Shown here one piece after another: positions 17,713 through 27,028 of a DNA stretch of 64,000 bases; the stretch's first letter is position 1, and each line of letters opens with the position of its first letter. The DNA comes from Paraburkholderia sp. LEh10. GTDB taxonomy: Bacteria; Pseudomonadota; Gammaproteobacteria; Burkholderiales; Burkholderiaceae. Under the pieces are notes generated by a model. It was not told where the DNA came from. It worked only from the letters and a program-made list of their open reading frames with translations, and ran no database searches. Made by a program: the position numbers and the translations under genes. The stretch is from contig NZ_JAGIPX010000031.1 of NCBI RefSeq assembly GCF_017814945.1, forward strand, positions 28,227-92,226. The letters are read 5' to 3'.

Positions 17713-18756
17713 TTACTCGTACGAGAAGATGCTGCCGAGCTTGTCCATGCGTTCGAGCGCCATGCCCGAGCCGCGCACGACGCACGTCAGCGGATCTTCG
17801 GCGACCAGCACGGGCAGGCCGGTTTCTTCTGCCAGCAGACGGTCGAGGTCGCGCAGCAGCGCACCACCACCGGTGAGCATCATGCCGCGCTCTGCGATGT
17901 CGGCGCCCAGTTCCGGCGGCGTCTGTTCGAGCGCGATCTTCACCGACGACACGATCTGGTTCAGCGGATCGGTCAATGCTTCGAGAATTTCGTTACTCGA
18001 AATAGTGAAGCTGCGCGGAATGCCTTCCGACAGGTTGCGGCCCTTCACTTCCATTTCCTTGACTTCGGAGCCCGGGAACGCTGAGCCGATTTCCTTCTTG
18101 ATTGCTTCGGCCGTCTGTTCGCCGATCAGCATGCCGTAGTTGCGGCGGATGTAGTTGACGATCGCTTCATCGAACTTGTCGCCGCCGACGCGCACCGAGC
18201 CCTTGTACACGATGCCGCCCAGCGAGATCACGCCGACTTCCGTCGTGCCGCCGCCGATATCGACGACCATTGAGCCCGTTGCCTCCGACACCGGCAGGCC
18301 CGCGCCGATTGCAGCCGCCATCGGCTCTTCAATCAGGTAGACCTGCGATGCGCCCGCGCCGTGTGCCGCCTCTTTGATCGCGCGGCGCTCGACCTGCGTC
18401 GAGCCGCACGGCACGCAGATGATGATGCGCGGCGACGGCGAGAACATGCGCGATTCATGCGCGGTCTTGATGAACTGCTTGATCATCTGTTCCGTCACGG
18501 TGAAGTCGGCGATCACGCCGTCCTTCATCGGGCGGATCGCCTCGATGTTGCCCGGCACCTTGCCGAGCATCTGCTTTGCTTCCTTGCCGACTGCCTGAAT
18601 GGTCTTCTTGCCATTCGGGCCGCCTTCCTGGCGGATCGAAACGACGGACGGTTCGTCGAGAACGATACCTTTGCCACGCATGTAGATGAGCGTGTTGGCC
18701 GTGCCGAGGTCAATGGCCAGATCGTTGGAAAAATAGCTGCGCAAAAAACCGAACAT
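17713..18756 (-). CDS. mreB: Rod shape-determining actin homologue MreB
   Basis: Bacterial actin that guides lateral wall synthesis. The 347-residue protein has the phosphate-binding DLGTANTLIYMRGKGIVL near the N-terminus, the second phosphate motif VVDIGGGTTEVGVISLGG and the ALERM-like C-terminus. I chose the ATG at 18756 (MFGFLRSYF, the membrane-binding amphipathic start); an upstream in-frame start would add 26 unconserved residues. First gene of the elongasome operon. Confidence 0.97.
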   Translation of the reverse strand: MFGFLRSYFSNDLAIDLGTANTLIYMRGKGIVLDEPSVVSIRQEGGPNGKKTIQAVGKEAKQMLGKVPGNIEAIRPMKDGVIADFTVTEQMIKQFIKTAHESRMFSPSPRIIICVPCGSTQVERRAIKEAAHGAGASQVYLIEEPMAAAIGAGLPVSEATGSMVVDIGGGTTEVGVISLGGIVYKGSVRVGGDKFDEAIVNYIRRNYGMLIGEQTAEAIKKEIGSAFPGSEVKEMEVKGRNLSEGIPRSFTISSNEILEALTDPLNQIVSSVKIALEQTPPELGADIAERGMMLTGGGALLRDLDRLLAEETGLPVLVAEDPLTCVVRGSGMALERMDKLGSIFSYE

Positions 18757-19134
18757 GCAAAATCCTGTCTCGCTGGGGGCCGGGCCTCGCATCGTAAGCG
18801 TAGGGCGGCAGCGGAAAAAAATTAGCAGCCTCATGTCCGGCCAGCGCGGCCGTAAAAAGCATGAAACTGCAGGGGAACGTACCGGAGGCTATAGCAAGGC
18901 CGCCGAGCTTGTCGCTCAGCGATCTCTGAAAATGTCAGAAAGGCCTTGGTAAGTCGGTCCGGGTTTGGATCGAACGCGTAATGATACCTTATAATTTTGC
19001 TTGATTTAAAGGAAACGAATGGCACTTTTTGCCGTCGCCGGCCCCAATTTCGAGGGCCTGCTCCAATGACCTAACCCGCTGTCGCAGCATCGTTTTTCCT
19101 CGTTGCGGCAGACCGCCACTTTTCCGGTGAATGC
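18757..19134. other. Divergent intergenic region mreB/gatC
   Basis: This 378-base gap separates the divergent mreB and gatC. It contains a good gatC promoter (listed separately). I see no convincing -35/-10 pair for mreB and no small gene. Confidence 0.6.
18965..18995 (+). promoter_or_regulatory. Candidate promoter of gatCAB
   Basis: A perfect TATAAT at 18990-18995 with TTGGAT at 18965-18970 (19-base spacer), 140 bases before gatC. Confidence 0.55.
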
Positions 19135-19434
19135 ATGGCCCTGACTCTGACCGATGTGAAACGCATCGCCCATCTCGCACGGCTCGAATTGCCCGATGCC
19201 GACGCCGAGCACACGCTCGCCCAGCTCAATGATTTCTTCGGCCTCGTCGAGCAGATGCAGGCAGTCGACACGACGGGCATCGCGCCGCTTGCGCACCCGA
19301 TCGAGCAGATCGAAGACGTGGCGCTGCGTCTGCGCAACGACGCCGTCACCGAAAACGTGAATCGCGACGAATACCAGCGTCCGGCGCCCGCAGTGCAGGA
19401 TGGCCTGTATCTGGTGCCGAAGGTCATCGAGTAA
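19135..19434 (+). CDS. gatC: Asp/Glu-tRNA amidotransferase subunit C
   Basis: Small subunit that stabilises GatA in the GatCAB complex, which converts Glu-tRNAGln and Asp-tRNAAsn to the amidated forms. The 99-residue protein has the typical IAHLARLELPDADAE start and the C-terminal proline-rich belt (RPAPAVQDGLYLVPKVIE) that wraps around GatA. First of the gatC-gatA-gatB run. Confidence 0.95.
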   Translation: MALTLTDVKRIAHLARLELPDADAEHTLAQLNDFFGLVEQMQAVDTTGIAPLAHPIEQIEDVALRLRNDAVTENVNRDEYQRPAPAVQDGLYLVPKVIE

Positions 19435-19620
19435 GCGTCCGGGTCGTCGTCATTAAGCACAGGGTTGTGTGTCACACGTGCGACCGTCGTGCGACTGTCG
19501 GCACGCAACGCGGCCCGCTCTTTTCGGACCGGCCAGGTTCGGCACGGCCTGCCGGTGGACGGGCGGCCGGACGCCATCACGGCGGCGCATCGCGCCGCCG
19601 CGCTTTCCAGGAAAAACGCA

Positions 19621-21114
19621 ATGCATGAGAAAAGCTTGACCGAACTGCGCGCCGCGCTCGACGCGAAGCAATGCTCCGCAGTCGAACTGGCGCAGACGTA
19701 TCTGAAACGGATCGAAGACCACAAGGCGCTGAACGCGTTCGTTCACGTCGACGAACAGCGAACGCTGGCGCAGGCGCAGGCCGCCGACGCGCTGATCGCC
19801 GCCGGCAACACAGGCCCGCTGACGGGCCTGCCGATCGCGCACAAGGACGTGTTCGTCACGCGCAACTGGCGCTCCACGGCCGGCTCGAAGATGCTCGAAA
19901 ACTATGTGAGCCCGTTCGATGCAACCGTCGTCGACCGTCTCGCGCGCGCGGGCATGGTGTGCGTCGGCAAGACCAACATGGATGAGTTCGCGATGGGCTC
20001 GTCGAACGAGAACTCGCACTTTGGTCCGGTGCAGAACCCGTGGGACCGCAAGGCGGTGCCGGGCGGTTCGTCGGGCGGTTCGGCGGCCGCTGTCGCCGCG
20101 CGCCTGGCGCCCGCCGCGACGGGCACCGACACGGGCGGCTCGATCCGTCAGCCCGCGTCGTTCTCCGGCATCACGGGCATCAAGCCGACGTACGGCCGTG
20201 TATCGCGTTACGGGATGATTGCGTTTGCATCTTCGCTCGATCAGGGAGGGCCGATGGCGCAGACGGCCGCTGACTGCGCGCTGCTGCTCAACGCAATGGC
20301 GGGCTTCGACGAGCGCGACTCGACGAGCCTCACGCACGATCACGAAGATTACTCGCGCTATCTCGGCCAGACGTGGTCGGGCGCGGGCAATGCCGCTGAC
20401 AAGCCGCTCGCCGGCCTGCGCATCGGCTTGCCGAAGGAATATTTCGGCGCGGGCCTCGCCGATGACGTGCGCGCATCGATCGACGCCGCGCTCAAGCAAT
20501 ACGAAGCGCTCGGCGCGACGCTCGTCGAAGTGTCGCTGCCGAAGACGGAGCTCTCGATTCCCGTCTACTACGTGATCGCGCCGGCGGAAGCGTCGTCGAA
20601 CCTGTCGCGCTTCGACGGCGTGCGCTACGGTCATCGCGCGGCGGACTACCGCGATCTGCTCGACATGTACAAGAAGTCGCGCGCCGAAGGCTTCGGCCCC
20701 GAAGTGAAGCGCCGCATTCTGGTTGGCACATACGTACTGTCGCATGGCTACTACGACGCGTACTACCTGCAGGCGCAAAAGATCCGCCGCATCATCGCGC
20801 AGGATTTCCAGCAAGCGTTCGGCACGTGCGACGTGATCATGGGTCCCGTCGCGCCGTCCGTCGCGTGGGATATCGGCGCAAAGGGTGACGACCCCGTGCA
20901 GATGTACCTCGCGGATATCTACACGCTGTCGGTTAGCCTTGCCGGTTTGCCCGGCATGAGCGTGCCGTGCGGCTTCGGCGCGGGCGCGAATGCGCAGCGC
21001 CCCGTTGGCTTGCAGATCATCGGCAACTATTTCAACGAAGCACGCATGCTCCAGGTAGCGGACGCGTTCCAGCGCGTCACCGACTGGCATCGCAAAGCTC
21101 CGGCAGGAGTTTAA
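19621..21114 (+). CDS. gatA: Asp/Glu-tRNA amidotransferase subunit A
   Basis: Glutaminase/amidase subunit of GatCAB. The 497-residue amidase-family protein has the catalytic Lys in PIAHKDVFVT, the Gly/Ser-rich GGSSGGSAAAVAA and the nucleophile region GSIRQPASFSG, forming the Ser-cisSer-Lys triad. I chose the ATG at 19621 (MHEKSLTEL); the frame is open further upstream but without conservation. GatB follows two bases after the stop. Confidence 0.96.
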   Translation: MHEKSLTELRAALDAKQCSAVELAQTYLKRIEDHKALNAFVHVDEQRTLAQAQAADALIAAGNTGPLTGLPIAHKDVFVTRNWRSTAGSKMLENYVSPFDATVVDRLARAGMVCVGKTNMDEFAMGSSNENSHFGPVQNPWDRKAVPGGSSGGSAAAVAARLAPAATGTDTGGSIRQPASFSGITGIKPTYGRVSRYGMIAFASSLDQGGPMAQTAADCALLLNAMAGFDERDSTSLTHDHEDYSRYLGQTWSGAGNAADKPLAGLRIGLPKEYFGAGLADDVRASIDAALKQYEALGATLVEVSLPKTELSIPVYYVIAPAEASSNLSRFDGVRYGHRAADYRDLLDMYKKSRAEGFGPEVKRRILVGTYVLSHGYYDAYYLQAQKIRRIIAQDFQQAFGTCDVIMGPVAPSVAWDIGAKGDDPVQMYLADIYTLSVSLAGLPGMSVPCGFGAGANAQRPVGLQIIGNYFNEARMLQVADAFQRVTDWHRKAPAGV

Positions 21115-21116
21115 GT

Positions 21117-22592
21117 ATGGCAACACAATGGGAAGTCGTTATCGGTCTCGAGACCCACGCGCAACTGTCGACGGTCTCGAAGATTTTTTCAGGCGCGGCT
21201 ACGCAGTTCGGCGCCGAGCCGAACACGCAGGCATGCCCCGTCGATCTGGCGTTGCCGGGTGTGCTGCCCGTGATGAACAAGGGTGCCGTCGAGCGCGCAA
21301 TCCAGTTCGGTCTCGCGATCAACGCGACGATCGCGCCGCGCAGCATCTTTGCGCGCAAAAACTACTTCTACCCTGATCTGCCGAAGGGCTATCAGATCAG
21401 CCAGTACGAGATCCCCGTCGTGCAGGGCGGCCAGATCACCATTCAGGTGCCCGCCAACGAAAAGGCTGGGACACAGGCGTACGAGAAGACCATCAACCTG
21501 ACGCGTGCGCACCTCGAAGAAGACGCGGGCAAATCGCTGCACGAAGACTTCGCGGGCATGACGGGCATCGACCTGAACCGCGCGGGCACGCCGCTGCTCG
21601 AAATCGTCACCGAGCCGGAAATGCGCAGCGCCGCCGAAGCGGTTGCGTACGCGAAGGCACTGCATGGACTCGTCGTGTGGCTCGGCATCTGCGACGGCAA
21701 CATGCAGGAAGGCTCGTTCCGCTGTGACGCGAACGTGTCGGTGCGGCCGGTGGGCCAGAAGGAGTTCGGCACGCGTGCCGAGATCAAGAACCTGAACTCG
21801 TTCCGCTTCCTCGAAGAAGCGATCCAGTACGAAGTGCGCCGTCAGATCGAACTAATCGAAGACGGCGGCACCGTGGTGCAGGAAACGCGTCTGTACGATC
21901 CCGACAAGCGTGAAACGCGTTCGATGCGCAGCAAGGAAGATGCGCACGATTACCGCTATTTCCCCGATCCGGACTTGATGCCGCTCGTGATCGACGCGTC
22001 GTGGGTCGAGCGCGTGAAGGGCGAATTGCCGGAACTGCCCGAAGCGATGCAGAAGCGCTTCGTCGAGCAGTATGGACTCACGCCGTACGATGCGGGTGTC
22101 GTCACGTCGAGCAAGGCGATGGCTGCGTACTACGAGGCGGTGGTCGCGAAGGTCGGTGCGGCGCAAGCAAAGGCTGCGGCCAACTGGCTGATGGGCGAAG
22201 TGTCGTCGCAACTGAACCGCGAAGACCTCGACATCGGGCAAAGCCCCGTTTCCGCCGCACAACTCGCGCTGCTGCTGCAACGGATCGCCGACGGCACGAT
22301 CTCGAACAAGATCGCGAAGGAAATCTTCCTCGCGATCTGGGAAGAGAAAGCCACCGACGAAGCCGCCGCCGACCGCATCATCGAAGCGAAGGGCCTCAAG
22401 CAGATTTCGGACATGGGCGCGCTCGAAGCGATCATCGACGAAGTGCTCGCCGCGAACCAGAAGTCGGTTGACGAGTTCCGCGCCGGCAAGGAGAAGGCGT
22501 TCAATGCGCTGATCGGCCAGGCGATGAAGGCGACCAAGGGCAAGGCGAATCCGCAGCAGGTCAACGAGCTGTTGAAGAAGAAACTGTCCTGA
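21117..22592 (+). CDS. gatB: Asp/Glu-tRNA amidotransferase subunit B
   Basis: tRNA-binding and kinase subunit of GatCAB. The 491-residue protein starts MATQWEVVIGLETHAQL, includes the RKNYFYPDLPKGYQISQYEIP and GIDLNRAGTPLLEIVTEP signatures of the cradle domain, and ends with the helical YqeY-like tail (NPQQVNELLKKKLS). The frame is open upstream inside gatA, but the ATG at 21117, two bases after the gatA stop, gives the conserved N-terminus. Confidence 0.96.
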   Translation: MATQWEVVIGLETHAQLSTVSKIFSGAATQFGAEPNTQACPVDLALPGVLPVMNKGAVERAIQFGLAINATIAPRSIFARKNYFYPDLPKGYQISQYEIPVVQGGQITIQVPANEKAGTQAYEKTINLTRAHLEEDAGKSLHEDFAGMTGIDLNRAGTPLLEIVTEPEMRSAAEAVAYAKALHGLVVWLGICDGNMQEGSFRCDANVSVRPVGQKEFGTRAEIKNLNSFRFLEEAIQYEVRRQIELIEDGGTVVQETRLYDPDKRETRSMRSKEDAHDYRYFPDPDLMPLVIDASWVERVKGELPELPEAMQKRFVEQYGLTPYDAGVVTSSKAMAAYYEAVVAKVGAAQAKAAANWLMGEVSSQLNREDLDIGQSPVSAAQLALLLQRIADGTISNKIAKEIFLAIWEEKATDEAAADRIIEAKGLKQISDMGALEAIIDEVLAANQKSVDEFRAGKEKAFNALIGQAMKATKGKANPQQVNELLKKKLS

Positions 22593-22644
22593 GCGTCCTG
22601 ATGGTATCGGGCGGGCGCGCGGCATGCTGCACGCTTTGTCCATG

Positions 22645-22690
22645 ACGGGCTGTTGCCGCATCGAAAGTAGCGCAACGGCCCGTTTGCTTT
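22645..22690 (+). terminator. Terminator after gatCAB
   Basis: ACGGGCTGTTGC (22645-22656) pairs with GCAACGGCCCGT (22672-22683) with one G-U pair, followed by a T-rich tail. It lies 52 bases after the gatB stop. Confidence 0.65.
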
Positions 22691-22729
22691 TCCACTCGAC
22701 CTGAAGCATCGCTGTAGAGGAGAAAAATA

Positions 22730-23566
22730 ATGGCAAAGAAGAACGGTCTCGACGACTATCGCGTGCCCTATTTCGACGAAGACAGCAAGGCGAAATTCTC
22801 TCTGGCTAATATCGATCCATCCTCGAAGCCATTTTCGACGGGCGCGAAGGACGCGGACCGTCTGCGTCTCGCCGAAATCGGCACGATGCTCGACGCGCAA
22901 CAGGAGCGCCTGCATGCGCAGCGCGTTCAGCGCGTGCTGCTCGTGCTGCAAGGCATGGACACGAGCGGCAAGGATGGCACGATCCGCGCGGTGTTTCACG
23001 AAGTCGATCCGCTCGGCTTGCGCATCGTGCCGTTCAAGGCGCCGACGCCCGTCGAGCTCGCGCACGACTTCCTTTGGCGCGTGCATTCGCAGGCGCCCGC
23101 AGCGGGCGAGTTGACGATCTTCAATCGCAGTCACTACGAAGACGTGCTCGTGCCCTATGTGCTCGGTTGGCTGGGCAAGGATGAACGCGCTCGCCGCTAT
23201 CGGCACATCCGCGAGTTCGAACGCGTGCTGGCGGAAAACGGCACGACGATCATCAAGTGCATGCTGCACATCTCGAAGGACGAGCAGCGCGAACGTCTGC
23301 AGGCGCGCATCGACGATCCGACCAAGCACTGGAAATTCGATGTCTCCGATCTCGACGCCCGCAAGCTGTGGGACAAGTATCACGACGCGTACGAAGATGC
23401 GCTCGCGGCGACCTCGACGCTCTACGCGCCGTGGTATGTGATACCCGCCAATTCGAAGACGCATCGCAATGTGATGGTCGGCGAGCTGCTGCTGCGCACG
23501 TTCGAGTCGCTGAAGCTCGAATTTCCTCCGCCCAAGGAGTCGTTGAAGGGCGTGATAGTCGAATGA
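22730..23566 (+). CDS. Polyphosphate kinase 2 family protein
   Basis: Soluble enzyme that moves phosphate between polyphosphate and nucleotides. The 278-residue protein has the Walker A motif GMDTSGKDG at residues 75-83, the Walker B-adjacent FNRSHYEDVLVP segment and the lid region. The single-domain length fits PPK2 proteins acting on nucleoside mono- or diphosphates; which class cannot be fixed without comparison. It stands alone after the gatCAB terminator. Confidence 0.9.
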   Translation: MAKKNGLDDYRVPYFDEDSKAKFSLANIDPSSKPFSTGAKDADRLRLAEIGTMLDAQQERLHAQRVQRVLLVLQGMDTSGKDGTIRAVFHEVDPLGLRIVPFKAPTPVELAHDFLWRVHSQAPAAGELTIFNRSHYEDVLVPYVLGWLGKDERARRYRHIREFERVLAENGTTIIKCMLHISKDEQRERLQARIDDPTKHWKFDVSDLDARKLWDKYHDAYEDALAATSTLYAPWYVIPANSKTHRNVMVGELLLRTFESLKLEFPPPKESLKGVIVE

Positions 23567-23609
23567 TCTTCATCTTGTCGAATAGACGAAAACATAACGA
23601 AGGAAAAAC

Positions 23610-24389
23610 ATGTTGCGTGTGATCACCGCCAATCTGAACGGCATCCGTTCGGCGGCCAAGAAGGGCTTTTTCGACTGGTTCGGCGAGCAGAAGGCCGACG
23701 TCGTGTGCGTGCAGGAAATCAAATGCTCGCAGGACGACATGACGCCTGAATTCCTCGCGCCGCACGGTTTCACCGGCTATTTCCAGCATGCCGTGAAGAA
23801 GGGCTACAGCGGCGCGGGCCTGTATACACGCCACGAACCGGATGAAGTCGTGATCGGCTTCGGCAGTGAAGAGTTCGACCCCGAAGGACGCTACGTGGAA
23901 GCGCGCTTCGGGAAACTATCGGTGATTTCGGTGTATGTGCCGTCGGGGTCGAGCGGCGACGAGCGTCAACAGGCAAAGTACCGCTTCATGGACGTGTTCA
24001 TGCCGCATCTCGACGAGCTGTCGAAGGAACGCGAAGTGATCCTGTGCGGCGACGTGAACATCGTGCACAAGGAAATCGACATCAAGAACTGGAAAGGCAA
24101 CCAGAAGAACTCGGGCTGCCTTCCGGAAGAGCGCGCGTGGCTCACGAAGCTGTTCGACGAAGTCGGTTACGTCGACGTATTCCGCACGCTCGACCAGCGG
24201 CCTGAGCAATATACGTGGTGGAGCAATCGCGGCCAGGCGTATGCGAAGAACGTCGGGTGGCGTATCGATTATCAGATCGCGACGCCGGGCATTGCCGCCA
24301 CGGCAAAGAGGACGTCGATTTTCCGCGACATCAAGTTCAGCGACCATGCTCCGCTGACCATCGACTACAACCACAAGCTCGCGAAATAA
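23610..24389 (+). CDS. xthA: Exodeoxyribonuclease III / AP endonuclease
   Basis: Repair nuclease of the ExoIII family that cuts 5' to abasic sites and removes 3' blocks. The 259-residue protein has the Mg-binding Glu in VCVQEIKC, the CGDVNIVHKEIDIKN motif with the catalytic Asp and Asn, and the C-terminal SDHAPLTIDY with catalytic Asp-His. A ribosome site GAAGGA precedes the ATG. Confidence 0.95.
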   Translation: MLRVITANLNGIRSAAKKGFFDWFGEQKADVVCVQEIKCSQDDMTPEFLAPHGFTGYFQHAVKKGYSGAGLYTRHEPDEVVIGFGSEEFDPEGRYVEARFGKLSVISVYVPSGSSGDERQQAKYRFMDVFMPHLDELSKEREVILCGDVNIVHKEIDIKNWKGNQKNSGCLPEERAWLTKLFDEVGYVDVFRTLDQRPEQYTWWSNRGQAYAKNVGWRIDYQIATPGIAATAKRTSIFRDIKFSDHAPLTIDYNHKLAK

Positions 24390-24412
24390 CGCCTGTTGTG
24401 CGATGGCTGGCG

Positions 24413-25621
24413 TCAGTCGCTCGCTGTCGTACGGCGCGGGCGGCCGATGCCCGCATAGTCGGGCAGCGCATCGACTGTCTTGCCGATTGCCTTCGCGTAC
24501 AACGGCAGCATGTCGGGCAGGCGTTTCATGATGTCCGCGCGGCGCGCCGCGTTGTACGGATGCACGTAGATGAAGCCCTGATCGCGGTTGTTGCGCGTCG
24601 CGGTGGCGAGCTTGTCCCATAGCGTGATCGCCGCGCGCGGATCGAAGCCGGCGCGCGATGCAATTTCACTCCCCATCACATCGGCTTCCGTTTCGTCGGC
24701 GCGTTCGTACTTCATTTCCAGCAGTTGCGTGCCGATGCCGAGCGGCGCTTCGCCGAGATCGGCGAGGCCGAAGAGTTGCGGAATCGTTCCCGAGCCGAGT
24801 TGCGCGGCCTGTTGTTCGCCGAGACGCTCCCGTGCATGCTCGCGCAGCGCATGCGCGATCTCGTGACCAAGCAGCATGCCGAGTTCGTTGTCGTTTGGAC
24901 GCACCTTGTCAAGCATGCCGCCATAGACGACGATCTTGCCGCCCGGCAGGCAGTAAGCGCGGATATCCGCCGAGCGCAGCACCGCGATATCCCACTTCCA
25001 GTTCTTCGCGCGGTCGTTCCACTTCAGCGAGTACGGAATCAGCTTGTCGACGATCGATTGCACGCGCTTCACGCGCGCGTCCGTTGCCGGATACAGCCGG
25101 TTCATATGCTCGGCGCCGCGTGCGATCTGGTCGAATTCCTCTGCGGATTGTGCTTCCAGCATCGACGACGGAATCATGTTGCGGAACACCGCGTAGCCGC
25201 CGTAGCGCAACTGCTGACTGGGCGCGAACGTCGCGGGCGCAGGTGCAGGCCCAGGCGTGGGGGCTGGCGTGCGCGCCGTCACGGGTGCGGGCGGCGGCGC
25301 CGAGCCTGCGTTCGACGGCGCGGAAGCGCCCGATGCCGCTAATTCGGCCTTGGGCGCGGAAGGCGCGGTTGGCGCAGTGGGTGCAGCGGGTGCAGCGGGT
25401 GCAGTGGGCGCGGCTGCTGTCACGGCGGGCGGCGCGCTGACGTTCGACGATGCGTCGACCGCGTGCGCCGGCCATGACGAAGCGGCTGCGACACACGCAC
25501 ACACTGCCACGACGGCCAGACGCAGCGTGCCCGCCCGCATGCGCATGCGATATGCAGGCGCTTCACCGAAAACGGCGCGCGAAGCCGATCGACGGACGGC
25601 GCGCCGCGACGCAAACACCAT
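24413..25621 (-). CDS. Periplasmic M48 peptidase with Ala/Pro-rich linker
   Basis: Zinc protease of the M48 (BepA/Oma1-like) class, probably periplasmic. The 402-residue protein has a hydrophobic signal segment (TLRLAVVAVCACVAAASSWPAHA), an Ala/Pro/Thr linker of about 80 residues, and the peptidase domain with HEIAHALREH and the third ligand region ADETEADVMG. The ATG at 25621 overlaps the stop of the upstream transporter gene (TGATG). A start at 25540, directly before the signal segment, is an alternative. The linker DNA contains tandem 9-base repeats. Confidence 0.88.
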   Translation of the reverse strand: MVFASRRAVRRSASRAVFGEAPAYRMRMRAGTLRLAVVAVCACVAAASSWPAHAVDASSNVSAPPAVTAAAPTAPAAPAAPTAPTAPSAPKAELAASGASAPSNAGSAPPPAPVTARTPAPTPGPAPAPATFAPSQQLRYGGYAVFRNMIPSSMLEAQSAEEFDQIARGAEHMNRLYPATDARVKRVQSIVDKLIPYSLKWNDRAKNWKWDIAVLRSADIRAYCLPGGKIVVYGGMLDKVRPNDNELGMLLGHEIAHALREHARERLGEQQAAQLGSGTIPQLFGLADLGEAPLGIGTQLLEMKYERADETEADVMGSEIASRAGFDPRAAITLWDKLATATRNNRDQGFIYVHPYNAARRADIMKRLPDMLPLYAKAIGKTVDALPDYAGIGRPRRTTASD

Positions 25622-27015
25622 CACGACTGCTTTCTCCAAGGAGCGATCCGGAACAACAGTAGCATGCCGGGCAGCGCGAGCGCCGTGCAGACGATGAAGT
25701 ACTCGAACCACCCGATCCGCGCGACGACGAAGCCGCTTGCCGCCGACGCGAGCGTGCGCGGCACGGAAGCCAGCGACGTGAAGAGCGCGAACTGCGTCGC
25801 TGTGTAGCGCGGGTCTGTAGTGCTCGCGATGTATGCAGTGAACGCAGCAAGCGTGAGGCCCGTCGTGAACGTTTCGAAACCATAGACGATAGCGAGCGCC
25901 ACCGACATCGGATCGAGCTGCACCGTCCAGCCGATGCCGAGCAGCGACAGCAGCTTCGTCGTGCCCGCGCTCAGCGCGACGGCGATGTCGTACACCACGG
26001 TCAGCCCAGGCGAGGTCGGCCCGACATGCGCGAGCCACGCGAAGCCGAGCGTCGATACCATCTGCAGGATGCCGAAGATCCACAGTCCGCGCCCGATGCC
26101 GATTCGCATCAGCGCAATGCCGCCGATGATGCCGCCCGCGAGGCTCGCGCCGAATGCCGTCGTCTTTGCGATCACGCCGATCTGCGTGCGCGAAAAGCCG
26201 ATATCGAGAAAGAATGACGTCGACAGCGTGGTCGCCATCGTATCGCCGAGCTTGTACAGGAAGATGAAGCCGAGCACGAACAGCGCACCGCGCCAGCCGT
26301 CGCGCAGAATGAATTCGCGAAACGGCTCGACGATCGCTTCGCGCAGATTCTTCGGCGGCGCGCCGTGCACTTCGGGTTCACTCACGACGAGCGTCATCAA
26401 CATGCCGGGCAACATGAATGCCGACGTCGCGATGAACACGGTCGCCCACGGCAGATGGTCGGAGAGAATCAGCGCGAGCGAACCGGGCACGAGTGCCGCG
26501 ATCTTGTACGCGTTGACGTGCACCGCGTTGCCGAGGCCCTGCTCGGTATCGTGCAGCAGCTCGCGCCGATAGGCGTCGATCACGATATCCTGGCTCGCGC
26601 CGAAGAATGCGACGAGCGCGGTCAACGCGGCGACGGTCCAGATCGCGTCGCGCGGCGACACGATGCCGAGCGACGCAATCGCGGCGGCGACGAGAATCTG
26701 CGTGGCGAGCATCCAGCCGCGCCGGCGTCCCGGCCGCCAGCCGGGCAGGCGCGGCACGTAGCGGTCCATCAGCGGCGCCCAGATGAATTTCCACGTATAG
26801 GGAAACTGGATCAGCGCGAACAGGCCGATTTCCTTCAGGTTCACGCCTTCGGAGCGCAACCAGGCCTGGACGAGATAGACGAGCGTGAACAGCGGCAGCC
26901 CCGATGTGAAGCCGAGGAAGACGCAGATCAGCATGCGCGCGTTGAGAAACGCGCGCCAGCCAGGATGTTCTTCGTGAGCGGTTAGTGCGGGCGCCTCGTG
27001 TGGCGGGTTCGACAT
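25621..27015 (-). CDS. AmpG-like MFS permease
   Basis: Inner-membrane permease related to AmpG, which imports anhydro-muropeptides for cell-wall recycling. The 464-residue protein has about 12-14 membrane spans and AmpG-like segments: LGFTSGLPLFTLVYLVQAWL, FPYTWKFIWAPLMDRY and FFGASQDIVIDAYRREL. The ATG at 27015 (MSNPPHEAP) is preferred over an upstream in-frame start with unconserved sequence. It is translationally coupled to the M48 protease, a possible link to wall turnover. Confidence 0.88.
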   Translation of the reverse strand: MSNPPHEAPALTAHEEHPGWRAFLNARMLICVFLGFTSGLPLFTLVYLVQAWLRSEGVNLKEIGLFALIQFPYTWKFIWAPLMDRYVPRLPGWRPGRRRGWMLATQILVAAAIASLGIVSPRDAIWTVAALTALVAFFGASQDIVIDAYRRELLHDTEQGLGNAVHVNAYKIAALVPGSLALILSDHLPWATVFIATSAFMLPGMLMTLVVSEPEVHGAPPKNLREAIVEPFREFILRDGWRGALFVLGFIFLYKLGDTMATTLSTSFFLDIGFSRTQIGVIAKTTAFGASLAGGIIGGIALMRIGIGRGLWIFGILQMVSTLGFAWLAHVGPTSPGLTVVYDIAVALSAGTTKLLSLLGIGWTVQLDPMSVALAIVYGFETFTTGLTLAAFTAYIASTTDPRYTATQFALFTSLASVPRTLASAASGFVVARIGWFEYFIVCTALALPGMLLLFRIAPWRKQS

Positions 27016-27028
27016 GAGATGAGTGACG

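Noticed and set aside
19453..21126. 557-codon open frame opposite gatA
   Set aside because: Antisense shadow of gatA caused by third-position GC bias; no recognisable domain.
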